A DNA stretch of 64,000 nucleotides from RGIG529 sp963929765 (GTDB taxonomy: Bacteria > Bacillota > Clostridia > Oscillospirales > Oscillospiraceae): contig CAWVKD010000067.1 of assembly GCA_963929765.1 (NCBI GenBank), positions 14,619 to 78,618 of the forward strand, in the 5' to 3' direction. The stretch's first letter is position 1. Every line of letters begins with the position of its first letter. This document shows, one piece after another, positions 16,098 to 24,609 of this stretch. The notes beneath the pieces are model-generated. The model saw only the letters and a list, made by a program, of their open reading frames with translations, was not told the DNA's origin and made no database searches. The position numbers and the translations under genes are program-made.

Positions 16098-16105
16098 AGA
16101 AAACA

Positions 16106-16142
16106 AGTAAAAAACAAGGCGGTAGGGAGTCCCCCAACCGCC
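16106..16142 (-). terminator. Terminator of the S1-domain gene (end of spoVB cluster)
   Basis: On the minus strand GGCGGT pairs with ACCGCC around a partly paired centre (16118-16142), followed by TTGTTTTTTAC. It lies 24 bases after the S1-domain gene and back-to-back with the terminator of the small RNA. Confidence 0.85.
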
Positions 16143-16165
16143 TTTACTGCTTTTCTGAAGATCTT

Positions 16166-16627
16166 TTACCGACGCCCCCGCCTGGAGCCTCCTTTTTTGT
16201 CAATGTATCGATTGAGGTCGGACATTTTACTGTCCGAGGCTTGCATAAACTGCCTGAGCCGGTCTTCAAAAGTAATTGGTTCTTTCGCTACCGCCTGCTT
16301 CGGTGCATATGTTGCACGAGCTTGCGATCGTGGCGTATTTGCCGATCGACCACCATTGGCAGGGCGCCCTGCGCCTGCAGGCCGTGGCGGTGGATCCATT
16401 GCCTTCTTAATTGATAAATTGATACGGTTATTATCGTCAATACCTAACACTTTAACCTGTATCGTCTGTCCTTCTTTGAGATGATCCCGTATGTCATTCA
16501 CATAGGTATAGGCAATTTCAGAAATATGCACCAAACCTGTTTTGCCATCTGGGAAAGATACAAAAGCACCAAATTTTGTGATTCCTGTTACTTTGCCATC
16601 GAGAACTGCACCAACACCGAACTCCAT
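16166..16627 (-). CDS. S1 RNA-binding domain protein (YabR/CvfD-like)
   Basis: A 153-residue protein. Residues about 4-75 form an S1 domain: GAVLDGKVTGITKFGAFV is the first strand pair and GLVHISEIA the central block. The tail (about 80-153) is rich in Pro, Arg, Ala and Gly, ends GGSRRGRR, and is probably disordered and RNA-binding. B. subtilis YabR occupies the same position after divIC. AAGGAGG lies 14 bases before ATG 16627, a long spacing; an upstream in-frame ATG at 16684 would overlap the previous gene and lies before the site. Last gene of the spoVB-divIC cluster. Confidence 0.85.
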   Translation of the reverse strand: MEFGVGAVLDGKVTGITKFGAFVSFPDGKTGLVHISEIAYTYVNDIRDHLKEGQTIQVKVLGIDDNNRINLSIKKAMDPPPRPAGAGRPANGGRSANTPRSQARATYAPKQAVAKEPITFEDRLRQFMQASDSKMSDLNRYIDKKGGSRRGRR

Positions 16628-16667
16628 ATTGTAAGCCTTTTCCTCCTTAACTTTCGTCCTTGAAAGT

Positions 16668-16946
16668 TTAATTGCTGATATCAATAAAAATCTTCTCCCC
16701 CGGCAGGACTAGGCCCAATTTTTCTCGTGCAATCTTTTCCAGCAAAGCAGGGTCATCGCTATTTTCGATGTCGTTTTCCAAATCGGTGTTCTTTTGCTTT
16801 AGCTCTGCTACTTGCTTTGTCAGATCTGCCTCTTGCTCTTGGGCAGATGCGATCTGATCCCGTAACGTCAGAAGAGAGACAGCCATGTAAACCAGCAGTA
16901 TCAAAACAATTAGTTTCGTTGGAAAACCCGCCCGTTTGAATTTCAT
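16668..16946 (-). CDS. divIC: Septum formation initiator, DivIC/FtsB family
   Basis: A 92-residue bitopic membrane protein of the divisome. A short basic N-terminus is followed by one membrane helix (about 11-27), a coiled coil (about 30-65) and the family's C-terminal block KIAREKLGLVLPGEKIF. Position after yabQ and before the S1-domain gene matches B. subtilis yabQ-divIC-yabR. It overlaps the 3' end of the yabQ reading frame by 188 bases, which is unusual. Confidence 0.9.
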   Translation of the reverse strand: MKFKRAGFPTKLIVLILLVYMAVSLLTLRDQIASAQEQEADLTKQVAELKQKNTDLENDIENSDDPALLEKIAREKLGLVLPGEKIFIDISN

Positions 16947-17436
16947 GTTCTCTGCCTCCTTTGCTTGGGCAGATACTCCTGTCCGAAGTGTCCGTTTTTT
17001 TTGCTATCAGCTTTATTTTATACCATCTGGCCCAAGAAAGAAAGACATTTTTCACTTTTTTTTGAATTTTTTTCAATATACGCCAAAGAAAAGCCAACGG
17101 TCTGCTTAAAATATGGAATATTAACCCAATAAGATCCGCTATTTTATAGCCTAAAAATAGAACCGGACGGCTAAATACCAGAAAATAGAACCCGACTCCA
17201 CCTCCTACTCCTAAAAGAATATAAATCCGAACCTCTCCATTACCTGTCATTAACATATAGAAAAATAATCCTGGAATGGAAATCACCCAGAAAAGAAAAT
17301 CAAATAATCCAGATAATGCTTTGCGACCACATCGAACGCGAAGAATACGGAAACTATCATATAGCAAGCCTACACAACAGCCGAAAGCCAATGCACCTAA
17401 CAAGGCAAAGGCTTGTTCCCTAATTGATATTTCCAT
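16759..17436 (-). CDS. yabQ: Spore cortex biosynthesis protein YabQ, with a long overlapping tail
   Basis: A membrane protein needed for the spore cortex in Bacillus. The first about 150 residues form the YabQ domain: membrane segments at about 8-30, 42-62 and 70-90, with the early block FGCCVGLLYDSFRILR. The frame then runs on for about 75 residues that are Ser-, Arg- and Lys-rich and resemble no domain, and for its last 188 bases lies inside divIC in another frame. Either the tail is a non-conserved read-on or a small deletion removed the normal stop. It starts three bases after yabP, so the genes are coupled. Confidence 0.85.
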   Translation of the reverse strand: MEISIREQAFALLGALAFGCCVGLLYDSFRILRVRCGRKALSGLFDFLFWVISIPGLFFYMLMTGNGEVRIYILLGVGGGVGFYFLVFSRPVLFLGYKIADLIGLIFHILSRPLAFLWRILKKIQKKVKNVFLSWARWYKIKLIAKKTDTSDRSICPSKGGREHEIQTGGFSNETNCFDTAGLHGCLSSDVTGSDRICPRARGRSDKASSRAKAKEHRFGKRHRK

Positions 17437-17438
17437 AC

Positions 17439-17726
17439 TTATCGAAAAAGGCGGGAAAAGATGCCGCCATTCTCTCGTCTTTGTGCTTCATATATCAAAG
17501 CATCCACGGTTCCCTCTACGCTCAATTCCCCTCCATCTAAGCTTAGTTTGTCAATATGCAGGCCACTTCCTCGTACTACCAACGTGCCTTTCACTGTATA
17601 CATCACAATTGCTGTCTCATCAAAACTCTCCACATCTTCTACACCAGAAACTGTCAATCTCTCCCGCTCATCCAGACTCAAATGATGAGCCATATCCAAA
17701 CGTATTTTCTTTTCCTCGTATGCCAA
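17439..17726 (-). CDS. yabP: Sporulation protein YabP
   Basis: A 95-residue sporulation protein. The core pattern RERLTVSGVEDVESFDE and the later GSGLHIDKLSLDGGEL identify the YabP/YqfC family. YabP acts in the mother cell with YabQ in cortex formation. I prefer the TTG at 17726, which has AAGGGAG eight bases upstream; a GTG at 17735 is too close to it and an ATG at 17693 has no good site. It lies directly before yabQ. Confidence 0.88.
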   Translation of the reverse strand: MAYEEKKIRLDMAHHLSLDERERLTVSGVEDVESFDETAIVMYTVKGTLVVRGSGLHIDKLSLDGGELSVEGTVDALIYEAQRRENGGIFSRLFR

Positions 17727-17804
17727 GTGTAACACTCCCTTTCCATTGTTTTTTCATATATATGAAAGAATGGAAAACGGTATGTCCAAGAAGCAGAAAT
17801 CTTT

Positions 17805-18053
17805 TTACTGATCCCGTTCTTCTTGATACATAGCGGGAGCATCATTTTTGCCAGCATGCTCTAAAAGAGAAACCACTCTTACGCATAATATACGTTCGCC
17901 AAAGCGGATTTCAAGTCGGTCTCCAACTTTTACATCATACGCTGCTTTGGCTGGTTTCCCATTGACACTAACACGTCCTGCAGCACATGCCTCGCTTGCA
18001 ACAGTTCGTCTTTTAATAAGACGTGATACTTTAAGATATTTATCCAATCGCAT
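17805..18053 (-). CDS. rqcP: S4-domain RNA-binding protein RqcP (Hsp15/YabO-like)
   Basis: An 82-residue protein almost wholly made of an S4 RNA-binding domain: MRLDKYLKVSRLIKRRTVA, the central GRVSVNGKPAK block and VGDRLEIRFGE. In Firmicutes the RqcP/YabO protein binds stalled 50S subunits and helps RqcH add alanine tails during ribosome quality control. ATG 18053 has AAAGG upstream. It lies between hup and yabP, as yabO does in B. subtilis. Confidence 0.9.
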   Translation of the reverse strand: MRLDKYLKVSRLIKRRTVASEACAAGRVSVNGKPAKAAYDVKVGDRLEIRFGERILCVRVVSLLEHAGKNDAPAMYQEERDQ

Positions 18054-18133
18054 GGAATCACTACCTTTCAAACAAAATGCGGAAAGAGGGCTTAAAAAAG
18101 CCCTCTCTTCGTTTCATTATTTTCACACATCGC

Positions 18134-18409
18134 CTACTTACATATAGCCTCTTTTAGCATCTTTCCCGGTTTAAAAACAGGTACTTGGGAGGGCGGAATT
18201 TCAATACTTTCTTTCGTTTTCGGGTTCCGTCCCAATCTTGCTGCTCTCTTTTTTACTTCAAAAGCACCAAATCCTACCAATTGTACTTTTTCGCCTGCAA
18301 CCAAAGCCTCTATTATCGTTTCAATGGCTGCATTTATCGCACGCTCGGTGTCTTTTTTGGTGAGGCCGGCTCTTTCCGATGCCGCATTGACTAATTCCGC
18401 TTTATTCAT
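18134..18409 (-). CDS. hup: HU family DNA-binding protein
   Basis: A 91-residue nucleoid protein with the standard HU pattern: N-terminal helices (MNKAELVNAASERAGLTKKD), the GFGAFEVKKRAARLGRNPKT block of the DNA-bending arm and the end VPVFKPGKMLKEAI. It bends and compacts DNA as a dimer. ATG 18409 has AGGAGG nine bases upstream. It sits between mazG and rqcP in the conserved cluster. Confidence 0.96.
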   Translation of the reverse strand: MNKAELVNAASERAGLTKKDTERAINAAIETIIEALVAGEKVQLVGFGAFEVKKRAARLGRNPKTKESIEIPPSQVPVFKPGKMLKEAICK

Positions 18410-18508
18410 CTGTTCAGTCCTCCTGCTCTTTTTTGGCCACCGGACGGCAGCTTTTATCTTGCTTAAAAAAGGCATGATCGGAACATCATTTATCTCTGAT
18501 GCCTTTTA

Positions 18509-19297
18509 TTAAGTCTTTTTTGCACGTTCCCATAAAGCATCCATCTCAGCGAGAGACATCTTTTCTAATGCATTACCAGCTGCATTTGCCGCTTCTTCTA
18601 CCTTTTGAAAACGGGCGATAAATTTATCACATGCATGGCCAAGTGCATCTTCTGGGTCAACTCCCAGAAAACGAGCTACATTGACCACAGAAAACAATAG
18701 ATCGCCAAGTTCCTCTTCTATATTGCTTTTCTGATTCACTGCCTGCTCTAATTCACTCAGTTCTTCTTTCAGCTTGTCCATAGCACCAGAAAGTTCTGGC
18801 CAGTCAAATCCTACTTTTTTTGCCTTGTTCTGGATCTTTTCAGCACGCCACAAGGCAGGAAGACTTCTTGCTACAGAATCCATTGCTGAAGTATGGGTTT
18901 TTTGCCCCTTCTCTTGACGCTTAATCTCATCCCAATTGCGCAAAACATCATCCGACCCTGTGACTTCTTTTGTGCCAAACACATGGGGATGACGTCCGAT
19001 CAACTTTTTACACGTGCCATCTGCCACATCATCTAAGCAAAAACGGCCATCTTCTTCTTCTATGGCAGCATGAAAAATAACTTGTGTTAATACGTCGCCC
19101 AGTTCTTCCTTTAAATGTTCAGGGTCTCTCTCGTCGATGGCCTCCACCGCTTCGTATGCTTCCTCTAAGAAATTGCGCCGGATACTCTCATGAGTCTGCT
19201 CTCTGTCCCACGGACATCCGTGGTCAGAGCGAAGCAAATGTATGATTTGAATAAGATCCTCTACTGTATAATGGTCTTTATATGCAAAATTTATCAT
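18509..19297 (-). CDS. mazG: Nucleoside triphosphate pyrophosphohydrolase MazG
   Basis: A 262-residue enzyme that hydrolyses NTPs and dNTPs to NMP and PPi, clearing non-canonical or excess nucleotides. Two MazG domains are seen: the first has CPWDREQTHESIRRNFLEEA and EELGDVLTQVIFHA with the metal-binding EExxD-type acidic residues; the second has EEELGDLLFSVVNVARFLG near 190-208. B. subtilis YabN carries an extra N-terminal methylase-like domain, which is absent here. AGAGGA precedes ATG 19297. The gene follows spoVB by 27 bases. Confidence 0.95.
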   Translation of the reverse strand: MINFAYKDHYTVEDLIQIIHLLRSDHGCPWDREQTHESIRRNFLEEAYEAVEAIDERDPEHLKEELGDVLTQVIFHAAIEEEDGRFCLDDVADGTCKKLIGRHPHVFGTKEVTGSDDVLRNWDEIKRQEKGQKTHTSAMDSVARSLPALWRAEKIQNKAKKVGFDWPELSGAMDKLKEELSELEQAVNQKSNIEEELGDLLFSVVNVARFLGVDPEDALGHACDKFIARFQKVEEAANAAGNALEKMSLAEMDALWERAKKT

Positions 19298-19324
19298 AGT
19301 TTTTCGTCCTCTGCAAGTATTTCT

Positions 19325-20953
19325 TTATTTTATATGCAAAATTCTTGCAATTTTCTCTCCTTTCGGCATCAAATTTAAATCTTCTTTGGAAATAATATGC
19401 ATTTTTACCACCAAAATTGCATATACCGCTACACCTATTACTATAGCACCTACAACAGAAACTCCGTTTGACAAAAATGCACGGTTCGAGCCGAGAACAG
19501 CCTCGGCACCCACATGGATAAGCCGGTATGATGCCCAAACGGCTAGGCCCATTAGACAAGATGCAATAGCAGGCATTAAGAAAGTCCGACGCAAGCTGGG
19601 CCTTTGAGGCAATATTCGTAACACAACAAAGAAATTTAAAATAGCAATCAACGCAAAGCAAAGTAATGTTCCAATAGGCGCACCCTTGATATTGATGTTC
19701 GGATTACCCACCAAAATCCAGTTGGTCACAATTTTGACAACTCCGCCTATGAGCATTGTGATAATGGGAATATTGACAAGACCATGTGCCTGTAAAATAG
19801 AATTGGCCAGCAGCATCAAACAGACAAAAATAGAAGCAATACCCAGGATAGCCAAAAGTGGTCCACCCACAGCAGCTTCCTCTTGTTTCATTGGATAAAC
19901 AAGATTCATAATTGGTCCGGAAAGAACGGAGAGACCAATTCCTGCTGGAAAGGCCAAAAGCGCAGTAATGCGCATCGACGAACTAACAATCTGATTGACA
20001 CCCTTTCCGTCCTGTTTAGCCAGACAAGCTGCAACAGCTGGGATAACGCTAACTGTGATCGGCACAATAAAGGATGAAGGTAAATTGTATAAGTTCATCG
20101 TGTTAAAATATGCACCGTAATGCCAGCTGGCCACTTCCTCTGTAAAACCAACTGCATCTTGTAGCCGCATCAGGATCAGTTTATTATCCACTAATGTAAT
20201 AATACTCATAACAGAGGAACCTAATGTAATAGGAATACCCAAACGTAAAATACTTTTTAAAATGGACTCACGGGAATCCGGCAAATCTTGCGCAGCTGGC
20301 AACTGTTCTCGATACGTTTTAGCATAATTACAGACCAAGTAAAATAACGCCAAAGCTGTACCAACTGTGACACCTAAAATAGCACCACCTGCAGAATGGG
20401 CTTCATCATAACCTGCATTGATCATGATCATAACTAAAATCAGTCCAATACACAGTTTGCATAGCGCTTCGATCACCTGCGAAATTGCAGTTGGCATCAT
20501 TTGTGTTTGTCCCTGCGTATAACCACGGAATGCTGACATACAACAAACACATACGACTGCTGGCGATAGTGCCTTAATCGCATACCAAGCCTGGGAATTA
20601 TCCATAAGTCCTGCCAATTGTTGTGGGAAGAAAAACATTAAGAGAGTACCTACTCCACCAATGACAAAAAAAGTTGTCAATGCCACTCGGAATGTTCTTC
20701 GCTTTTGGTTATGTCTACCCAACGTATTGGCTTCAGAGACTAATTTGGAAAGTGCCAAAGGCAGTCCGGCAGTTGAAATGGTAAGCAGCACAGAATAAAT
20801 ATTATATGCCGTTCCAAAATATCCCATACCTGTTCCGCTCAGCATGTTACCTAACGGAATTTTATACAGTGCACCAATGATTTTAACAATGGCCACTGCT
20901 GCTGCTAATGTTGCAGCTCCACCTAAAAAAGTTTGTTTTTTTGCTTTTGCCAA
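19325..20953 (-). CDS. spoVB: SpoVB-type polysaccharide/lipid II flippase
   Basis: A 542-residue integral membrane protein of the MOP exporter superfamily with about 14 hydrophobic segments. Its position before mazG-hup-rqcP-yabP-yabQ matches B. subtilis yabM/spoVT neighbourhood, and its pattern (GTAYNIYSVLLTISTAGLPLA; basic loop TLGRHNQKRR) fits the SpoVB/YabM group. It probably flips peptidoglycan precursors across a membrane, perhaps during cortex synthesis. The start is a TTG at 20953 with AGAGG ten bases upstream; the nearby ATG is out of frame. The exact substrate is inferred. Confidence 0.88.
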   Translation of the reverse strand: MAKAKKQTFLGGAATLAAAVAIVKIIGALYKIPLGNMLSGTGMGYFGTAYNIYSVLLTISTAGLPLALSKLVSEANTLGRHNQKRRTFRVALTTFFVIGGVGTLLMFFFPQQLAGLMDNSQAWYAIKALSPAVVCVCCMSAFRGYTQGQTQMMPTAISQVIEALCKLCIGLILVMIMINAGYDEAHSAGGAILGVTVGTALALFYLVCNYAKTYREQLPAAQDLPDSRESILKSILRLGIPITLGSSVMSIITLVDNKLILMRLQDAVGFTEEVASWHYGAYFNTMNLYNLPSSFIVPITVSVIPAVAACLAKQDGKGVNQIVSSSMRITALLAFPAGIGLSVLSGPIMNLVYPMKQEEAAVGGPLLAILGIASIFVCLMLLANSILQAHGLVNIPIITMLIGGVVKIVTNWILVGNPNINIKGAPIGTLLCFALIAILNFFVVLRILPQRPSLRRTFLMPAIASCLMGLAVWASYRLIHVGAEAVLGSNRAFLSNGVSVVGAIVIGVAVYAILVVKMHIISKEDLNLMPKGEKIARILHIK

Positions 20954-21002
20954 ATAAATTCATCCTCTCTGGGTCCCACGAAGCTACAAGCCTGAGACAA
21001 AA

Positions 21003-22325
21003 TCACCCTTCAATTAAAGAGTGGTAGTTTGAGCCAAATACGGTTCTCGTTGCATAATGTTCTACTTCCCATATCGCTTTGTCCAGATCGATGCTATAGA
21101 ATGTTCCATTTTCATATATGATTGATCCATTAACCATATTCATAACAACATCATTTCCTCTTGCTGCATACACCAAATTGGAAAGAACGTCATGACAAGG
21201 AATAAGATGTGGACGTGTAAAATCCAACAAAATCAAATTGGCATCATATCCAATTGCTATCTTCCCACTCTTTCGCCCTTGTGCTTTTGCACCATTCACT
21301 GTAGCCATCTTGAGTGCATCCAGTGGTGAAATGGCTTGTGGATCTAAAGTAGAACCTTTATGCAATATGGCTGCCAATTTTACTTCCTCCCAAAGATCAT
21401 GGTTATTATTGGAAGAAACACCATCCGTTCCTAAAGCCACATTGACTCCTGCTTTGAGAAAAGCAGGAACAGGTGCTATTCCGCTACCCAGCTTTAAGTT
21501 GCTCACCGGATTATGCACTACTGTTACACCGCGAGATGCAAATAGCGCAATATCCTCTGGCTCCAACCAAACACAATGAGCAGCAAGTGCACGGGTATTC
21601 CAGACACCGTAATTATCTAAAATTTGAGCGGGTGTCTTTCCATGGCGTTCTAAAGAGCCCGCATGTTCTGATTGTGTCTCAGAACAATGCACATGCATAC
21701 CTAATTGATTGGTAGAAGCATAGTCGGCAAGATATCGCCAAACTTTATCATATGACGTATATTCTCCATGAATCGACACATCAATTTGAATCTGGCCGTC
21801 ACCATATCCATGCCATTTTTCAACCAGAGTCCGCATTTCTTCGCAGGCTTTATTTTTTTCTGGTGAAAAATCAGGAGAAAATTGAGTGATCCCTCTACTA
21901 ATATTAGCGCATAAACCCGCTTTGACTGTCTCTTCAATGATTTCATCACAAAAATAATACATATCAGAAAAAGATGTAATTCCAGCTGCAATCATTTCTG
22001 CAAGACCCAAGACCGTTCCCGCACGTACCGCACGGGCATCCAAACGGGCTTCCGCAGGAAAGATATAGTCATTCAGCCAGGTTTGCAAATCATATCCATC
22101 TGCATATCCTCGCATCAGGGTCATGGGAACATGGGTATGAGCATTGACAAGGCCTGGCATAAGTACTTTTCCTTTTCCATTCATTTCGCGGCCTTCAAAG
22201 TGATCTGGCCTTGTCTGACCTACAAAAACAATTTTCTTCCCTGATATTTGTACGTAAGCATCTTTTAAAACAGTTCCCTCTTCATCCATCAGTAGAGCTG
22301 TTACATGAGAAAATAAAATATCCAT
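21003..22325 (-). CDS. Amidohydrolase, MtaD-like (thioadenosine/S-adenosylhomocysteine deaminase)
   Basis: A 440-residue metal-dependent deaminase of the amidohydrolase superfamily. Metal ligands are in NAHTHVPMTLMRG, the substrate/metal histidine in HVHCSETQSEH, and the catalytic aspartate in LGTDGVSSNNNHD. The pattern matches MtaD-type enzymes acting on 5'-methylthioadenosine, S-adenosylhomocysteine or adenosine. Purine nucleoside phosphorylase lies just upstream on the same strand; deamination to an inosine-type product followed by phosphorolysis would make a purine salvage pair. ATG 22325 follows AAAGAGAG. A large hairpin separates it from punA. Confidence 0.85.
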   Translation of the reverse strand: MDILFSHVTALLMDEEGTVLKDAYVQISGKKIVFVGQTRPDHFEGREMNGKGKVLMPGLVNAHTHVPMTLMRGYADGYDLQTWLNDYIFPAEARLDARAVRAGTVLGLAEMIAAGITSFSDMYYFCDEIIEETVKAGLCANISRGITQFSPDFSPEKNKACEEMRTLVEKWHGYGDGQIQIDVSIHGEYTSYDKVWRYLADYASTNQLGMHVHCSETQSEHAGSLERHGKTPAQILDNYGVWNTRALAAHCVWLEPEDIALFASRGVTVVHNPVSNLKLGSGIAPVPAFLKAGVNVALGTDGVSSNNNHDLWEEVKLAAILHKGSTLDPQAISPLDALKMATVNGAKAQGRKSGKIAIGYDANLILLDFTRPHLIPCHDVLSNLVYAARGNDVVMNMVNGSIIYENGTFYSIDLDKAIWEVEHYATRTVFGSNYHSLIEG

Positions 22326-22345
22326 TGGTATACGCTCTCTTTCCA

Positions 22346-22383
22346 CTGCGGGGCAGAGTTGACTTCTCAACCCTGCCCCGCAG
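22346..22383 (-). terminator. Intergenic hairpin between punA and the amidohydrolase
   Basis: A 17-bp stem with one mismatch (22346-22362 against 22367-22383) and a four-base loop sits between punA and the amidohydrolase start. There is no T tract, so it may protect or attenuate the message rather than end it. Confidence 0.6.
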
Positions 22384-22393
22384 TTCAATTCAT

Positions 22394-23239
22394 TCACACA
22401 TTCAAACTCTTTAAGCACGCTAATACAAGCCTAGAAAATTGATCCTGACATGCAATGCCTGCTTCTAACACTTCCTGTTCTGATAGTGGCTTTTCCAAAA
22501 TCCCCGCTGCCATATTGGACAAGAGGGTAAACCCAAGCACTTCCATACCACAGTGTGCTGCGGCAATGACCTCTGGTACAGTGGACATACCAACTGCATC
22601 TGCTCCCAGGATACGAGCTGCCCGAATTTCTGCCGGCGTCTCATATTGAGGCCCTGGAAAATACATATACACGCCTTCTCGTAAGGTAATTTGGAGTGAT
22701 GCAGCACATCTTTGGGCCAGATTCCTTAACTTTTTAGAATAGAGAAAGGAAGAATCAGGAAAACGAGGGCCAAATTCAGCGATGTTCTCTCCACGCAGAG
22801 GTCCATCCCCATATAGTTTAATATGGTCCGTAATGAGCATCAAGTCACCAGGCCGAAATGTCGTATTGACCGCTCCTGCTGCGTTGGTAACAAACAGAGT
22901 CTTCGCCCCTAAAAGGGATAATACCCGTACAGGAAATGCCACTTCTTCATGGCTATATCCTTCATAATAATGGATCCTTCCCTGCATAACAGCAACCTGT
23001 CGGCCTTGCAGAGAGCCGAATACCAGTCTACCTTGATGCCCTGGTGCTGTGGATGATTTAAAGTGAGGTATTTCTTCGTAGGGAATAGAAATAGCATTTT
23101 CCACCAAATCACCCAAAAAACCTAAGCCTGATCCTAAAATCATAGCGACTTGAGGGGTAAAATGATCAATGCGCTTCGAAATAGCATCAGCACTCTCTTG
23201 ATAACAAGAAAACGGAATATTCAGAGTTCCATACCGCAT
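22394..23239 (-). CDS. punA: Purine nucleoside phosphorylase (inosine/guanosine type)
   Basis: A 281-residue trimeric-type PNP that splits inosine or guanosine with phosphate. The phosphate-binding motif is MILGSGLGFLGD; later blocks are FHYEGY-like (HYYEGYSHEEV), the acidic TNAAGAVN segment, and YMFPGPQYETPAEIRA with the base-binding glutamate. The end GFTLLSNMAAGI is also typical. The start at 23239 overlaps the preceding zinc-ribbon gene by 19 bases and lacks a clear ribosome binding site, so coupling is likely. Confidence 0.93.
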   Translation of the reverse strand: MRYGTLNIPFSCYQESADAISKRIDHFTPQVAMILGSGLGFLGDLVENAISIPYEEIPHFKSSTAPGHQGRLVFGSLQGRQVAVMQGRIHYYEGYSHEEVAFPVRVLSLLGAKTLFVTNAAGAVNTTFRPGDLMLITDHIKLYGDGPLRGENIAEFGPRFPDSSFLYSKKLRNLAQRCAASLQITLREGVYMYFPGPQYETPAEIRAARILGADAVGMSTVPEVIAAAHCGMEVLGFTLLSNMAAGILEKPLSEQEVLEAGIACQDQFSRLVLACLKSLNV

Positions 23240-23613
23240 TTTTTACAAAATGCGTCTCCTTTACTGCAAATGGCACCACACCGGGGACACGGCTTGCTCT
23301 TTTTCAATGCGTTGATTTCCCTTTGCAATTGGGCAATTTTCTCTTTTTTTTCGTCGATGACAGATAGCTTCTCCTCTATAATAGAGTCATCCACTTCCAC
23401 GCCAATATGGGTATCATATACCATTTGACCAATTTCTTTGAGCAACGGAGTTATATCACTATTTAAATCAAAAATGCGGAGATTCAACTTGGCAATATCT
23501 AACATCTCTCCAGCGTATTTTCCAGCTTGACGCGCTGTATTGCTAGCTGCACTCCCCATAGCTCCTGCTGTGCTTTTCACTTTTTCAAGCAGCTCTTTCA
23601 CACGATTGTCCAT
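23221..23613 (-). CDS. Small zinc-ribbon protein
   Basis: A 130-residue protein I cannot assign to a characterised family. The first 40 residues are Ala/Gly-rich and possibly flexible. Residues about 70-105 look like a coiled coil (EEKLSVIDEKKEKIAQLQRE). The C-terminus is a zinc ribbon with CPRCGAIC and FCKKCG. Such proteins are often annotated only as zinc-ribbon domain proteins. AAGGAGG precedes ATG 23613. It overlaps punA by 19 bases and is probably co-transcribed with it; the functional meaning is unclear. Confidence 0.75.
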   Translation of the reverse strand: MDNRVKELLEKVKSTAGAMGSAASNTARQAGKYAGEMLDIAKLNLRIFDLNSDITPLLKEIGQMVYDTHIGVEVDDSIIEEKLSVIDEKKEKIAQLQREINALKKSKPCPRCGAICSKGDAFCKKCGMEL

Positions 23614-23671
23614 CTTCGTCCCTCCTTTGGGTCATAGAATTAGGATACATCAAAGATTACCAAACTATGCC

Positions 23672-24541
23672 TTATTTCTGCTCTTTTTCTGTTTCTAATG
23701 CTTCTACCGCTTTTGCCGTTTGTTCCAGATATCCACCTGCAAAATCTTCTATCGTTCCAGTATCACAAGCATTTGCCATGGCAGGATCAATGGGTAATCG
23801 GTCCAGCACTGGCAAATTCCATTCTTTGGCTACCTCCTCCAGATGGCTTTCTCCAAAAATGGAATGGACTTTCCCACAGTGAGGGCATTGATAACCACTG
23901 TAGTTTTCTACGATCCCAAGAGCTGGAATATTCATCATCTGAACCATTTTCATTGCTTTGGTTACGATCATGGATACCAATTCTTGAGGCGACGTGACAA
24001 GAATAACACCGTCCAGAGGTAACGATTGAAATACGGTTAACGGGACATCTCCTGTTCCTGGAGGTAAATCCACCAACATATAATCCACTTCACCCCAAGT
24101 AACATTGCTCCAAAATTGTCGCACTAGATCTGCGATAACAGGTCCACGCCAGATAACAGGATCCGTTTCATTTTCTACCAAAAGATTAAGTGACATGATG
24201 GAGATACCAGTCTTGGTCTTTTTGGGCTCCGTTCCATATTCATTGGCTCCCGCCAAGCCGTGGATGCCAAAGGCCTTCGGGATAGAAGGGCCTGTAATGT
24301 CAGCGTCTAAAATAGCAACTTTATGACCTCTGCGCTGTAACTCTACTGCAAGAGAGGCTGTTACCGAGCTTTTTCCTACCCCGCCTTTTCCACTCATGAT
24401 TCCAATAACATGGGAAACTGAAGACATTTGATTGGGTGCAGCAGTAAAATCGTACTGACTCCCTTCTGCCTGACCATGTTCCTGACCACAGCCGGTAGAA
24501 CAAGAGCAAGTATCGCAATGATTTGTACAAGATTCACTCAT
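23672..24541 (-). CDS. Mrp/NBP35-type iron-sulfur cluster carrier ATPase
   Basis: A 289-residue P-loop ATPase of the Mrp/ApbC/NBP35 family, which transfers 4Fe-4S clusters. The deviant Walker A is GKGGVGKSS, and the signature MLVDLPPGTGD follows. A C-terminal CPHC at about 210 provides the cluster site between monomers. The N-terminus has extra cysteines (CTNHCDTCSCSTGC), as in NBP35-like proteins. I chose ATG 24541; the spacing to AGAAAGG is long (14 bases), and an upstream TTG is possible. Confidence 0.9.
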   Translation of the reverse strand: MSESCTNHCDTCSCSTGCGQEHGQAEGSQYDFTAAPNQMSSVSHVIGIMSGKGGVGKSSVTASLAVELQRRGHKVAILDADITGPSIPKAFGIHGLAGANEYGTEPKKTKTGISIMSLNLLVENETDPVIWRGPVIADLVRQFWSNVTWGEVDYMLVDLPPGTGDVPLTVFQSLPLDGVILVTSPQELVSMIVTKAMKMVQMMNIPALGIVENYSGYQCPHCGKVHSIFGESHLEEVAKEWNLPVLDRLPIDPAMANACDTGTIEDFAGGYLEQTAKAVEALETEKEQK

Positions 24542-24609
24542 CGTTTTTAACCATACCTTTCTTATTTGGCTTGCCAAATGCAGCCTAAGTTTTCCTTTGT
24601 CTTTTTCGA

